DNA of 64,000 bases. It comes from Cliona cf. orientalis. Its lineage: Eukaryota; Porifera; Demospongiae; Clionaida; Clionaidae. The stretch's first letter is position 1, and every line of letters begins with the position of its first letter. Below are positions 10,130 through 19,892 of the stretch, piece by piece. The notes beneath the pieces were generated by a model. That model saw only the letters and a program-made list of their open reading frames with translations. It was not told where the DNA came from and made no database searches. The position numbers were made by a program, and so were the translations under genes. The stretch lies in contig OZ005704.1 in NCBI GenBank assembly GCA_963930775.1, positions 5,022,001 to 5,086,000 on the forward strand. The letters run 5' to 3'.

Positions 10130-11752
10130 TTAGACAGGAGGCAGAGCAGCTCTCCATCCAGCTTGTAGTATACGACGTAGTTCTTCCACCACACTTTTCA
10201 TTTCTGGCTTAACAGCCAAGTTCACATTTTCATCATTGAAGAAGACCACTGGCTCAGTGTGATCATAGAGCTCAGTTCCCCAGATATCATCGAAGTTAGA
10301 CACTCCAGTTGTGTTATCAAATCCATACCACTCTGTGAATCGGTATGAGTCCACTCGGATGGTGTATCCCATAACAGCCTCTGGGGTGCGACGTGGAAAT
10401 GGTGGTTTGTTAGGGATAGCAGGAAATCCCACCCATGGTCGAGGATATTGAGAAAACGCTGCCTTCTTCCAGTGCATCTCGGGGTCACTGAGGAGAGGAA
10501 CAACACTAATTCCCTCAACGCATGTCAGAAGGTTTTTGTTGTCCTCAGGGCATTGTGAGGGGACCTCTAGGCCGGCTAGTTCAGTCACTGAAGGGAAGAT
10601 GTCTATCAGTTCAACAAGTGCTTTCGTTCGCATTCCTTGGTCAGTGACTCCTGGAACTCGGATCATGAACGGAACATGAGTAGCATCCTCGAAGTTGGTG
10701 AATTTACACCAGTGGTTGTGCTCTCCTAGCTGAAATCCATGATCGGCCCAGAGGATAATGACAGTATCATCAGCAAAGCCCTGACTGTCGAGTTCTGCCA
10801 ATACTTTTCCGATCTGTGCATCTGTGTAGCTAACACATGCGTAGTAAGCACGCCTTATCTCCTTAGCCTTGCTGTCAGGAAGATGGCATTCCTCACTATA
10901 AAACGAAGCATTGACATCTGTTTTGCAAGCAGTATAGTTAGGAAATAGTGGCATAACATCAGTGTAGAAGTCAAGAACAGGGCATATTGCTCTAGCAATT
11001 GGTGGAAAATCTGTGGGCACATCAGGGTTGTCTGCCAACTTAATTTGATCAGCTGGTGGGTACTTATCAAAATATTTAGATGGAGCATAAAATGGAACAT
11101 GTGGCTTATGGAATCCAACAGCAAGGAAAAATGGGCGATCATCCCCATTGGATTGGTTCTGCTTCAGCTGGCGCAGGATTTCAATGGCATTGTCAGCTAT
11201 CTGCCCATCAGGAAGCTGGTTATCTTCAAACCCATCAAACGATCGCCAAGATGCTGAGTGATTGCCAGGGCCGTACTGCTGCTCCAATGGAGAGTGGTAG
11301 TAAGGAAGACTCCAGGAGTACTTTTGGTCATCAAACCCATTTGGTCGACCAGGATGGAAGATCTTTCCCATTCCAATGCTTACGTAGCCATTCTCCTTGA
11401 AGTACTGAGGGATTGTTGTGGCATTGGTGAAAGTGCGCCAGTACTCATTATCAGAAATCATCCAGACATGGTTGGTGTCTGGCCTGCGTCCTGTAAGAAA
11501 AGAAGTACGAGATGGAGAGCAGACAGCTACTTGACAGTAGGCACGTTCAAACACGAGGGACTTTGAGGCCAGGGAATCAAAGTTTGGGGTCACCACCTGA
11601 GAGTGGCCATATGTGCCAAGCTCTGTACGGAGATCATCAATACCTATGAAGAGCACATTTTTGAGCTTTTTTGGCTGTTCACTCAGCCTCTCCAAGGTCA
11701 AGCAGTTTCCGCTGAAATGGAGAAGCAACAACACCCAGCTCCACCCTTTCAT
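10130..11752 (-). CDS. IDS-like: Iduronate-2-sulfatase-like secreted sulfatase (copy 2)
   Basis: 540 aa, single exon. The signal peptide is MKGWSWVLLLLHFSGNC. D39-D40 (IDDLRTELG) bind the metal and C78 in CSPSRTSFLTGRRP is the formylglycine site. HKPHVPFYAPSKYF and DHGFQLGEHNHWCKF follow as in iduronate-2-sulfatases. It shares patches of near-identical DNA with copy 1 (for example around 10560-10680 versus 5930-6050), while the loop around residues 250-290 has diverged, which may alter substrate choice. It is convergent with beta-helix 2. Likely secreted or lysosomal, acting on sulfated uronate-containing glycans. Confidence 0.93.
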   Translation of the reverse strand: MKGWSWVLLLLHFSGNCLTLERLSEQPKKLKNVLFIGIDDLRTELGTYGHSQVVTPNFDSLASKSLVFERAYCQVAVCSPSRTSFLTGRRPDTNHVWMISDNEYWRTFTNATTIPQYFKENGYVSIGMGKIFHPGRPNGFDDQKYSWSLPYYHSPLEQQYGPGNHSASWRSFDGFEDNQLPDGQIADNAIEILRQLKQNQSNGDDRPFFLAVGFHKPHVPFYAPSKYFDKYPPADQIKLADNPDVPTDFPPIARAICPVLDFYTDVMPLFPNYTACKTDVNASFYSEECHLPDSKAKEIRRAYYACVSYTDAQIGKVLAELDSQGFADDTVIILWADHGFQLGEHNHWCKFTNFEDATHVPFMIRVPGVTDQGMRTKALVELIDIFPSVTELAGLEVPSQCPEDNKNLLTCVEGISVVPLLSDPEMHWKKAAFSQYPRPWVGFPAIPNKPPFPRRTPEAVMGYTIRVDSYRFTEWYGFDNTTGVSNFDDIWGTELYDHTEPVVFFNDENVNLAVKPEMKSVVEELRRILQAGWRAALPPV

Positions 11753-11840
11753 GTTACAAATCTTGCAATGGCATGCTTGCGTTGCGAGCAGCCCCTCCCC
11801 CTCACCGTGGCCTACCCAAAAGGATTACGTCACACCAACA
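11753..11840 (-). promoter_or_regulatory. Upstream region of sulfatase 2 with CRE-like and C-rich motifs
   Basis: TTACGTCA (11825-11832; reverse TGACGTAA) is CRE-like. AGCAGCCCCTCCCCCTC (near 11789) matches the C-rich block in the bidirectional promoter of copy 1. Conservation between paralogous promoters is seen; regulatory function is inferred. Confidence 0.35.
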
Positions 11841-11930
11841 GGAATAACAGCTAGGTCTCTAGACTGTAGATAGTGTGGCGCTATCTGTCATGCTAATGCA
11901 GTCAGACTCATTAATACGTAGCTATTAAAG

Positions 11931-11957
11931 GCAGCTGCTCTCCGTCCTGCTTGCAAC
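11931..11957 (-). pseudogene. Possible relic of a third sulfatase 3' end
   Basis: The bases GCAGCTGCTCTCCGTCCTGC and the next few resemble the plus-strand sequence at the 3' ends of both sulfatases (5507-5525 and 10144-10165), which encode the QAGWRAAL tail. It is very short, so chance or common tail sequence cannot be excluded. Confidence 0.2.
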
Positions 11958-12275
11958 TTTTAATAATAATATATTATGACACAGATAGCTAGATCTCTCA
12001 TGGCAGTGTAGCGTACAACAACCGTGAGAAATAATAGTTATTGATGATTCAAATTAAATCCACACAAGGTTGATCCTATAAATAATTATTTAAGCTTATT
12101 ATGAACGTAGCTACATTTTAATAAGTAATACTATGGCATTCATTGATATCTGCTGCAATCACACTCAAAAGCAGTAACACAAAGATCTCATGCCAATACG
12201 TATATAAACCAAAAAGCTTTCGGTATCATAAAAAAGAAAATTATAACATTTCTGATGAGGTTTATGTACACTGAT

Positions 12276-12614
12276 TCAACAATAATTGTGCAGCAATAAT
12301 TTTAAGTACTTCGCTGCTTCCCTTTGCCAGAGATCAAACTTGTTCACTTGCACATATCTTTCAGGCATAATATTTGGTTCAGAGAGCTGTGCTTCCGTGA
12401 TTTTTAGTAGCTCCAGAAACAGTTCCTGAGTACCCTGCTGAAGACTTTCCTCCTCTTGTTTCATGCTTTGTTCAGATATCCTTTGTAAAACCACCCCGTG
12501 GAGTATTGTAGATGGTCTGCTAAAGTCTAACAGCCACGAAACATCAACGTGCTTGTATTCCGTACCAGGAATCCATGGCCACGTCTCATCCACTTGCATG
12601 ATGTTGTTGTCCAC
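12276..12614 (-). CDS. Small protein of unknown function, 112 aa
   Basis: A complete single-exon frame with coding-like composition. It has a Trp/Pro-rich N-terminal part (DETWPWIPGTEYKHVDVSWL) and a long predicted helix rich in Glu/Gln (residues about 50-80), and ends KLLLHNYC. There is no signal peptide and no membrane segment. I do not recognise the family. The mix of conserved-looking Trp, His and Pro residues argues for a real cytosolic or nuclear protein rather than a chance frame. A GC-richer stretch upstream (12660-12760) could be its promoter. Confidence 0.55.
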   Translation of the reverse strand: MDNNIMQVDETWPWIPGTEYKHVDVSWLLDFSRPSTILHGVVLQRISEQSMKQEEESLQQGTQELFLELLKITEAQLSEPNIMPERYVQVNKFDLWQREAAKYLKLLLHNYC

Positions 12615-13629
12615 TATTAATTATTTGAACGTCAAAATTAATTTTGAATTTTGCCTCAGGGCCTATGTGTACGTGTCGCGCAGCAACCGGATGCGCGTGG
12701 GTGTCTCCGTGGAAAGACCACGCCCATCGAGCGTACTCGGAGCCCGGACATGGATACCATGCATCCTCTTTAGGGGGCTTCTGGAACTGGTCAGCTTTAC
12801 CTTACAACAACTTGAGGAAATTACTCTAGAAAGAAGGGAAGAATTCATATGCATAATAATAATTATTATGTTTACTTTTGATGATCTGCGACATTCACGT
12901 AAACAAGTAGCTACGGTTTAATGACAGTATAGATCTATACTGACACACACGTACAAGTATAGTTGAGCATGTGTGTCAGTGTATTCATATGTTAGCAGAA
13001 GTAATGTTCACACCTATTAGCTATTGGTGTTTGTTTCTCCATGCATATAATATTACTGATAATAAATAGGTAGCTATGAAACTATGCATAAACAATAACG
13101 TGGAACAATAACATAAACAATAACACAAACAATAACATGGGGAATTTAACCTATAGCTACCACCCCTCATTAGTCTCAAGGCTAGGCACTTTCATGGCTC
13201 TAGCCTTGCACTGAGACTAGGTTTAGCAGGCAATGGGATGGGGTTATCATTCTAACCCTCTATGGTTCCATGAAACCTTAACTGCATCATGATGTCCTAA
13301 TGAACTAAATAATAGTTCATGGCTACAAGGATCATGCAGGATATCTGATTTTCTGATCCATATTACATAAGCTATAATAATAATTATTATGTCAGTTCTG
13401 CAGTTCAATGATCTTAACATTGTGCATAATAATAATATTCAACTTCATTTAGCTAATCAGCTGCATGCATGCAGTAATTAAAACTATATCTTATTAGCAT
13501 GCAATATTCACCACTGCATGACAATAATTATTACACTATGTGTACACATCCACTCACTATAATAGCGGCTTTAAATATAAAACAAATAATTATGCATTTT
13601 TGGCTTAGCTAGTATCACTCTAATGCAAG
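12615..13629. other. Intergenic, AT-rich, with a short (AACAATAAC)n tract
   Basis: No convincing gene. 13089-13140 repeats AACAATAAC with small variations about five times. The rest is AT-rich with CATGCATG and TAATAATTATTA palindromes. Confidence 0.5.
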
Positions 13630-15657
13630 TTAGTGCCTATTAAAACACGTGGACATAATGTAGTGTTGAAAAGGTGGGAACACTTTCGGTATAAATAAAA
13701 GGAATTGGCACAGCAAAACTATCAATGAAAGACCAATGTGTATTGGAATAAAAGAAAGTATATAGTATTCGTAAGTATTGCTTTGATCGAAAAGAAACCA
13801 GTAACCGAAAGTCATGGCCGACACAAATGTGAAACAAAACAAGTATATGTTTACTTTTCTTGAGTCTTTGAATTGCTCATGACGAATCTTTCGTGTCTTA
13901 ATAGCAACAGTTACAAGTGCTGTTGAAATGGAGTACCCATAAACAACCAGCAAGATGGACCACACAGGTTTAATTGGACCACAACTTTTATAAGTTTGCA
14001 TGGGTGTCTGCAGCACAAGAATAAAACCATAATTATCCAGTAAGCTCCACAGTACATGTATAATTATTGAAGGTGACAAGATTATTAAAACATAGCAAGC
14101 AAGAAAGATGTCGGAACACTTCCTTCCAATAGGTTTGGTTTTGTACCCAAAGAAGATGCGATACACACGCAAGAGTTTCACAAGAAGTGTTACTTCGATG
14201 AAATAAATACCAATATTTGAGAGCCATAGACTCACATGACACAGGCCATCTTCCATTTCTAGGGGACCAATGAATGGTTGCTGCAAATAAAGGACCACTG
14301 GTGTGTAAATATTGCATAGGTAGCAGCCAAAGAACATAAGCAAGCTGAGTGAGAAACTTGTTGACTTAATTTCTGGCTCCTTGCGAAAACAAATGTATAT
14401 AATCAATACACTTGTTATAGTGACAAAAACCATCACTGTTATGATTGAAAAGATGATGGTATATGCTGGTGGTACTCCCAGTATTACTAATGGAAGTCTA
14501 TCAGATGGAGCTGTATTCTTAAATTTGTTATCATAAATATTTAATTTATCTGAGCAAGGAGAATATGTGGCAATAAAGCTCTCATTATATGCTTTTATTT
14601 GAATGATATTCATCTCTCTTTGTTGTTGATATGGTACTGTTTCATTAACTTTCTGTACTTGTCTTAAGTTGAGTGTGAGTGCTGTTTCCAAAACTAAATC
14701 ATAGGCGATGTATGCATACATATTTGGCTGGAGTGTGATATTTCGCAATTCAGAGTGACTCAAAAGTTTCTTGATGTACATATTATAGAAACTGTTATAC
14801 CTTTCAATATTATCTACTGGAGTTAGCTCTTCATTTATGACTATTGCCCCTTCAAGAGCCCTACTTATGTTGCATGAAAAACTTGTATCGATTTGAAAGT
14901 CTGTCAATCTGTAGCCATGAAGTAGCCACACATGGTTAGGCCACAGTAAATTTCTTTTGTAGGCAGAACATAGTACCTTTACTAACATTGAAGGGCTCAC
15001 ACTCAGAAATAGAACTTTTGGAAGATCATAATTGATTTTGTACGCATTATTTGGGATTTGGATCATTTTTGCAATTGTAACATTTGAATAATTATCTTTA
15101 ATTGCTTTGGCTATGGCTTCCGCAGTATTAAAGTAAAAGAAATCGTTTAGGCTAAGTTCTGTGATGATTCCAATCCTTGTCCACTCCATATACTGCATAA
15201 AGCTTAAAAGGGCGTTAATCAATATCACTGGCTGTGCCATTTTCAACTGTTTGGTAATTATGGAAGATACTGATGAAGGTGAATCAAGCATTACCTGAAA
15301 CTCATTGTGGCAAAAAAATCCAATTGCAGCCTGTACATTCAAGCCTTGATTGAAAGTTGAGTTGATCAACTGTGGGAGAAAAGTGAATTGGTTGACACTA
15401 CTTTCACACCTACCACTGTCAATTGGAATCAATTGTAGCTGGTATTCTATGGTAGAGCTGTTGTTGATCATTTCAGCAGCAAGTTGAGCTCCTGGTAGGA
15501 TTTCGTGCCCTCTCTCCCAGCCAGCTGATGGTCCCTTGACATCCTGAAGTGGGAGAATCAGCAGAATTTGATGTGTGAGCTCGAGGGGAGTAGATCTAGA
15601 AGCTTGAGACAGTGTTAAACAAAGCAATGCAAACAGTGTAACTAGTGTGTAAGCCAT
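13630..15657 (-). CDS. Class C GPCR, metabotropic GABA-B receptor-like
   Basis: 675 aa, one exon. Residues 1-20 are a signal peptide. Residues about 28-385 form a Venus-flytrap (ANF receptor) ligand-binding domain; GHEILPGAQLAAEMIN is the usual first-helix motif. Seven membrane segments follow from about 395 to 660, with the FRKEPEIK segment after TM1 and LCQFLLFIPKVFP at the end of TM7, both typical of GABA-B receptors. There is no Cys-rich domain between the ligand domain and TM1, which also points to GABA-B rather than mGluR. The ligand domain seems short around residues 120-160, and the cytosolic tail is almost absent, so it lacks the coiled coil that GABA-B subunits use to dimerise. The ligand is unknown. 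Confidence 0.9.
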   Translation of the reverse strand: MAYTLVTLFALLCLTLSQASRSTPLELTHQILLILPLQDVKGPSAGWERGHEILPGAQLAAEMINNSSTIEYQLQLIPIDSGRCESSVNQFTFLPQLINSTFNQGLNVQAAIGFFCHNEFQVMLDSPSSVSSIITKQLKMAQPVILINALLSFMQYMEWTRIGIITELSLNDFFYFNTAEAIAKAIKDNYSNVTIAKMIQIPNNAYKINYDLPKVLFLSVSPSMLVKVLCSAYKRNLLWPNHVWLLHGYRLTDFQIDTSFSCNISRALEGAIVINEELTPVDNIERYNSFYNMYIKKLLSHSELRNITLQPNMYAYIAYDLVLETALTLNLRQVQKVNETVPYQQQREMNIIQIKAYNESFIATYSPCSDKLNIYDNKFKNTAPSDRLPLVILGVPPAYTIIFSIITVMVFVTITSVLIIYICFRKEPEIKSTSFSLSLLMFFGCYLCNIYTPVVLYLQQPFIGPLEMEDGLCHVSLWLSNIGIYFIEVTLLVKLLRVYRIFFGYKTKPIGRKCSDIFLACYVLIILSPSIIIHVLWSLLDNYGFILVLQTPMQTYKSCGPIKPVWSILLVVYGYSISTALVTVAIKTRKIRHEQFKDSRKVNIYLFCFTFVSAMTFGYWFLFDQSNTYEYYILSFIPIHIGLSLIVLLCQFLLFIPKVFPPFQHYIMSTCFNRH

Positions 15658-15967
15658 TCCGTTTTAATGTGAAGCTTCTAAATGTACATGAAGATCGATT
15701 GCTTTTATACAAAATTAGCGTGACCAATAATTGATGGGTGCATTTTCAGACAAGCTCCACCCTAATTGATATAAGTACTAAGGAAACGTGTGATGGTAGA
15801 TGTTTGTATAATAATAATATTATTATAATGCACAAAGTTTTTTCAACCCTGAATTCAATTTTCACAATATACCATCAAAATTAACGCCCAGAACAATGTC
15901 ATTTTTATTTATCTATGTTTAAATGTACAACAAATTTTGTATAAAAGCAACAGTGATCTTGGTGTGT

Positions 15968-16312
15968 AGAAGCTTGTGTGGTCCATCTTAAGTATTGCTG
16001 ATTGTTTATGGGAACTCCACTTCAATAACACTAAGTCTTGTAACAGTTACTATTAAGATTCATCACCCGTGACCGGTCTGACAAAGACTCAAGGAAAGTA
16101 AACATGTACCTGTTTTGTTTCATGATTGTGTCGGCCATGACTTTCAGTTATTGAGTTCAAAGCGCCATTTATGAGTACTATATATACCTTTCTTTTACTC
16201 CAGTAGCTACACATTGATCCTTCATTGATGATTTTGCTGTGCCAACTCCTTTTGTTTTTACTGAAAGTGCACGTGTTCCCACCTTTCCAATGTTATTTTT
16301 ATGTGTTTAATT
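15968..16312 (+). pseudogene. Relic of a GABA-B-like receptor 3' end, inverted
   Basis: This stretch matches the coding strand of the receptor gene at 13630-15657 from the TM5 region (TTGTTTATGGGAACTCCAC) through GTGTCGGCCATGACTTTC to the final CCCACCTTT. It has small indels and an early stop where the functional gene reads GYWFLF. It lies on the opposite strand, divergent from the intact gene. No intact reading frame remains and the 5' two thirds are missing. Confidence 0.75.
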
Positions 16313-16989
16313 ACTAATCTGTGTATTATTATTATAATGATAATAATAATTAATTTTAGCCAAACTGAGTGTGTGTGATAGTGTTCACAATGACCATGTA
16401 TAGCTGTTGTGAATGATAAGCTCAGTGTTAGATTATAGTCTAGCTTGCTCAGGTTGTGTGATATAATAAAGTACATGCAGTAGCTGATGTTGATGTATTA
16501 CATGTTCATGGTCTGCGAGACAGCAAGTATCAAAACATAGGCTTTAACATGTGCCACGATAAATGCTGCATGTATTATGTCATTGCAGTGCATGGGCTGG
16601 AAACTGGGGTCCTCACAATTCAATAGAGTTCAGTGTTACTATAGTCTGGATTTCGTACATCTAGCTATAAGAATCATTTGAAAAATTTTCCTTTGTTGGC
16701 AAAAATTCTGCCGCCATGTGTTGATAGGCATGTGCAGACCATAAGGAAATCTTAGGTCTAGTGGTTGCTGTAGCACATTGATAATTAGATCTAGACGTAC
16801 ACTCTGGGGCTCACATAATCATGCATGCATGACACTGAATTTAGTTTGTGGACTAGCTACCACGTTACTTGTGGGATAAATCATTTTTGCTTGCAACACT
16901 CCTAGCTACTGGAATGCTCTGCAGGCTCTTGTATCATAATATGATGGGATACTAGTCACTTTGTTTAAATGCGGCACTCTTGTTCTAGT

Positions 16990-18330
16990 CAGTGGCGTAT
17001 CCAGGATTTTAAAAGGGGGGGGGGTGCTTAACGATCAGTATGGGGTGCCATTTGTATCAAAATTCATATTGGTAGGCATTTAGAAAAGTCTGGGGATTTA
17101 CGAAAGTAGTGGATATTTATGTAAATCTCACTGGTAGACATTGTATAAATTGCAGCGGACATGTACACAGTTTATGACAAAATTCTGTAGTGGCAGACGT
17201 TTAGTGTTGTCGCAAGAATTTACGAAAATAGTGGATGTTTACAAAAAAAAAAACACAGTGGACATTAAAATCAATAGTACAATAGCATAAATATTAACCC
17301 ATAGGTTGTGTGCCCCATGCAAACACACACATGAACACAAATACTGTAGTGCACAAGAGTTGGGGCATACCCACAATGTTAATTGAAACTTAATTATTGT
17401 GCCAGTGGTTAAGAGTATTGAAAGAAAGCTTTGATCTATATAATATTATGTGGACAATTACTGGCCTTTTCTTCAGGGACCTTTCCGATGACTTGTATAA
17501 TCATCCCTGGCTCTTTCTGACCCCTCCCACTTCTGACCAAAAGTACTCATAGTACGATTAATTTTGCTATAGCCAATAATTATGGACCTCTGTTAACGCA
17601 CCTTTGCTTTGGTGGTATACAGTTTAATTAATCTCCACAGCATCTCTAAATCTCATCTAAGATTTACATAAATCTCGACTAGCTATGAAGTAATGTTGAT
17701 TCTTTCATAAATAGCTACCACAGCATTTCTAAATGACTTCTGGATTTATATAAATCTCCACTATGATAAATTTTAATGCCCACTACTTGCATAAATCCAC
17801 ACAGTATCTCTAAATGCCGTCTATTAAATTCAAGTTTAAATTACATAAACCTAGGCCTTGGCTACAATTTTACTAAATATCCAATACAATTTATGTAAAT
17901 ATCCACTACTTTCGTAAATTGTCCATTGGCATTGATTGATTTGACACAAATGGCACCACTCATGGGCACACAACCTAATAGTATAGGTTAATATTACTAT
18001 TATAGTATTGTACTATTGATATCCACTATAATTATTATATTAAATTTTGTTTGTAAACATCCACTATTTTCGTAAATTCTTGCGACATCTGCCACTACAG
18101 AATTTTGTCACAAACTGTGTACATGTCCGCTGCAATTTACACAATGTTTACCAGTGAGATTTACGTAAATATCCACTACTTTCATAAATCTCCATAGTTG
18201 TAGCATCTCTAAAATTGTGATTCACGTCAAATATCCGCTGTGATTTACGTAAATGTCCACTACTTTCGTAAATCCCCAGATTTATCTAAATGCCTGCCAA
18301 TAATGAATAGCACCCCATATGAGATCTGCG
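16990..18330. repeat. Large foldback repeat element
   Basis: About 17025-17260 and 18045-18315 are inverted copies, sharing motifs such as TTTACGAAAATAGTGGAT versus ATCCACTATTTTCGTAAA. The centre (17280-18040) carries further degenerate TTTACGTAAATATCCACT-type units. The left edge AGTGGCGTATCCAGGATTTT and the right edge with GCGCGCGAAAATTT plus CACCC resemble other MITE ends here. No ORF. Confidence 0.65.
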
Positions 18331-18534
18331 CGCGAAAATTTGGCAACCACCCACTTTATTGACCACACCCACCATTAATTTTTCATCCGTTATTGGGTGT
18401 GCATTATTAAAAATTGCCCATGCTCTCCGTTTAATGTAAAAACCATGAAAACGTTCAGGTGAGCAGCTACTGATGAACTAGCTAGCAATTTTGAAGCTCT
18501 AGTAGCTATAGCATTTTTGTATGCTATCTAGATT

Positions 18535-18605
18535 CAATGGAACATGGAACGGTGGAATGGAATAGTGGAACGATGGAATGGAATAGTGGAATGGTGGAAC
18601 GAACG
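18535..18605. repeat. Short GGAATGGAA-type satellite tract
   Basis: About seven tandem, imperfect copies of a decamer close to GGAATGGAAC/GGAATAGTGG. Simple-sequence composition, no coding content. Confidence 0.6.
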
Positions 18606-18629
18606 ATCAATGACCCTGTAGCTACCGTT

Positions 18630-18885
18630 TTTACACTAGGCCCTTAATCCAGATTAGAATTTGCCCAATTTCTGTCTGTATAAACGCCTTAATCCACTTT
18701 TAGTCTGGATTAGTTAATCCGGATTAGAATCCACATCCTGATTCTGATTAAAAGTGGATTACATGTAAAGTAGCTAATGGGACATGAAAATGTTAACTTG
18801 ATCCGGATTAAGTACTAGTGCGTAAACGCAGTTTAAACTGGTTCAGTTTAATCTGGATCAGTGTGCGTAAATGGGACTTAAGTGG
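18630..18885. repeat. Inverted-repeat element with TTAATCCGGATTA units
   Basis: Several forward and reverse copies of TTAATCC(A/G)GATTA and AAAGTGGATTA lie between a left edge reading TTTTTACACTAGGC and a right edge reading GTGCGTAAATGGGAC. The layout is that of a small non-autonomous foldback element. No ORF. Confidence 0.45.
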
Positions 18886-19552
18886 GCCAATTGGGCATGC
18901 GCACTAGCAATTGACGGTGAAAAACATGGGATGGTCTGGATACCGGGCTACCTGTTACTGGTGAATTATTGACATCTTTACAAGTTGAAAGCAGTGTTGT
19001 GAAAAGGAGCCTGTGTACGTATGTGTTTTTGTGTTATGCCCTGCCCAGTGGTGTAGTAGTGTGCAGCTGTTACCTCAGCTACATGCCTTGACTGATTGCC
19101 ATTCTGTGCCTTGCTTGTCAGTCGTCAATGCAGTGACAGTGTAAACAGATAGTGGCCCTCAAATACATAATTCAGTTTAAATAATATGTCACAGAGGCTT
19201 TCAGTTTATGACATAGCCAGGTAGCCTCGTCCCCTTGAAAACGTGGGAGTGGCCTGGAGACGACGCTATAGCCAGGTGCCTTCCCCCAACTCCTAGTAGA
19301 TCATGCACTGACTCTAAAGAAAACAGTACCAGAACCCTGTTCAGGTGCAGGGTATGTAGCTAGCTAGTTCGCCGTCGATACTGAACAGGCATACACGCGA
19401 GACATGCAGGATAGCATCCAATAGCGTGATCACTCACGGTGTTACTGTGATGCAGAGCAAGATCCGAGAAAGTTTTAATATCAGACCCATTTTAATTATT
19501 TTGAAATGATACACATAGTATAGCAACAAAGTGGTTGGTGGTGGTTCTATAT

Positions 19553-19612
19553 CCAGTCTCACTAACCACACCCTTCAATCTCGGATTGGGGGGTGTGGCG
19601 CGCGAGACTAGT
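19553..19612. repeat. Imperfect hairpin ending in AGTCTCGC/GCGAGACT
   Basis: CAGTCTCACTAACCACACCC pairs imperfectly with the following GGGGTGTGGCGCGCGAGACTAG. The same left-arm sequence recurs at 55692 (AGTCTCGCTAGCCACACCC), so this is the end of a dispersed repeat. Confidence 0.4.
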
Positions 19613-19683
19613 TCTATATCTACGATTGGATCTCGTTATGTACAGACATCCTACGAGAACTTAGCAACAAGTGAAAAAAAAAA

Positions 19684-19765
19684 TCAAAGCATAAAGCGAG
19701 ATTCGAACCCGCTACATTCTGTTTCACACACAAGAGCCCCAACCACTACACCACCGCTGTTGTCG
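19684..19765 (-). repeat. tRNA-like sequence (SINE head or tRNA pseudogene)
   Basis: On the minus strand TGGTGTAGTGGTTGGGGC resembles a pol III A box and GGGTTCGAATCTC a B box, with a pairable T arm (GCGGG/CTCGC). The acceptor arms do not pair, so a functional tRNA is unlikely. Confidence 0.45.
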
Positions 19766-19892
19766 CTGCTTCCAATCATTATTTTCCCCCTTTCATAGAC
19801 AAATCCTAAAGACTAACCCTGTTTAACCATTGGCAACCCATCCCCAACCCCTCCCACCATACCGCGTATAGCATAGATAATAATATTATTAA

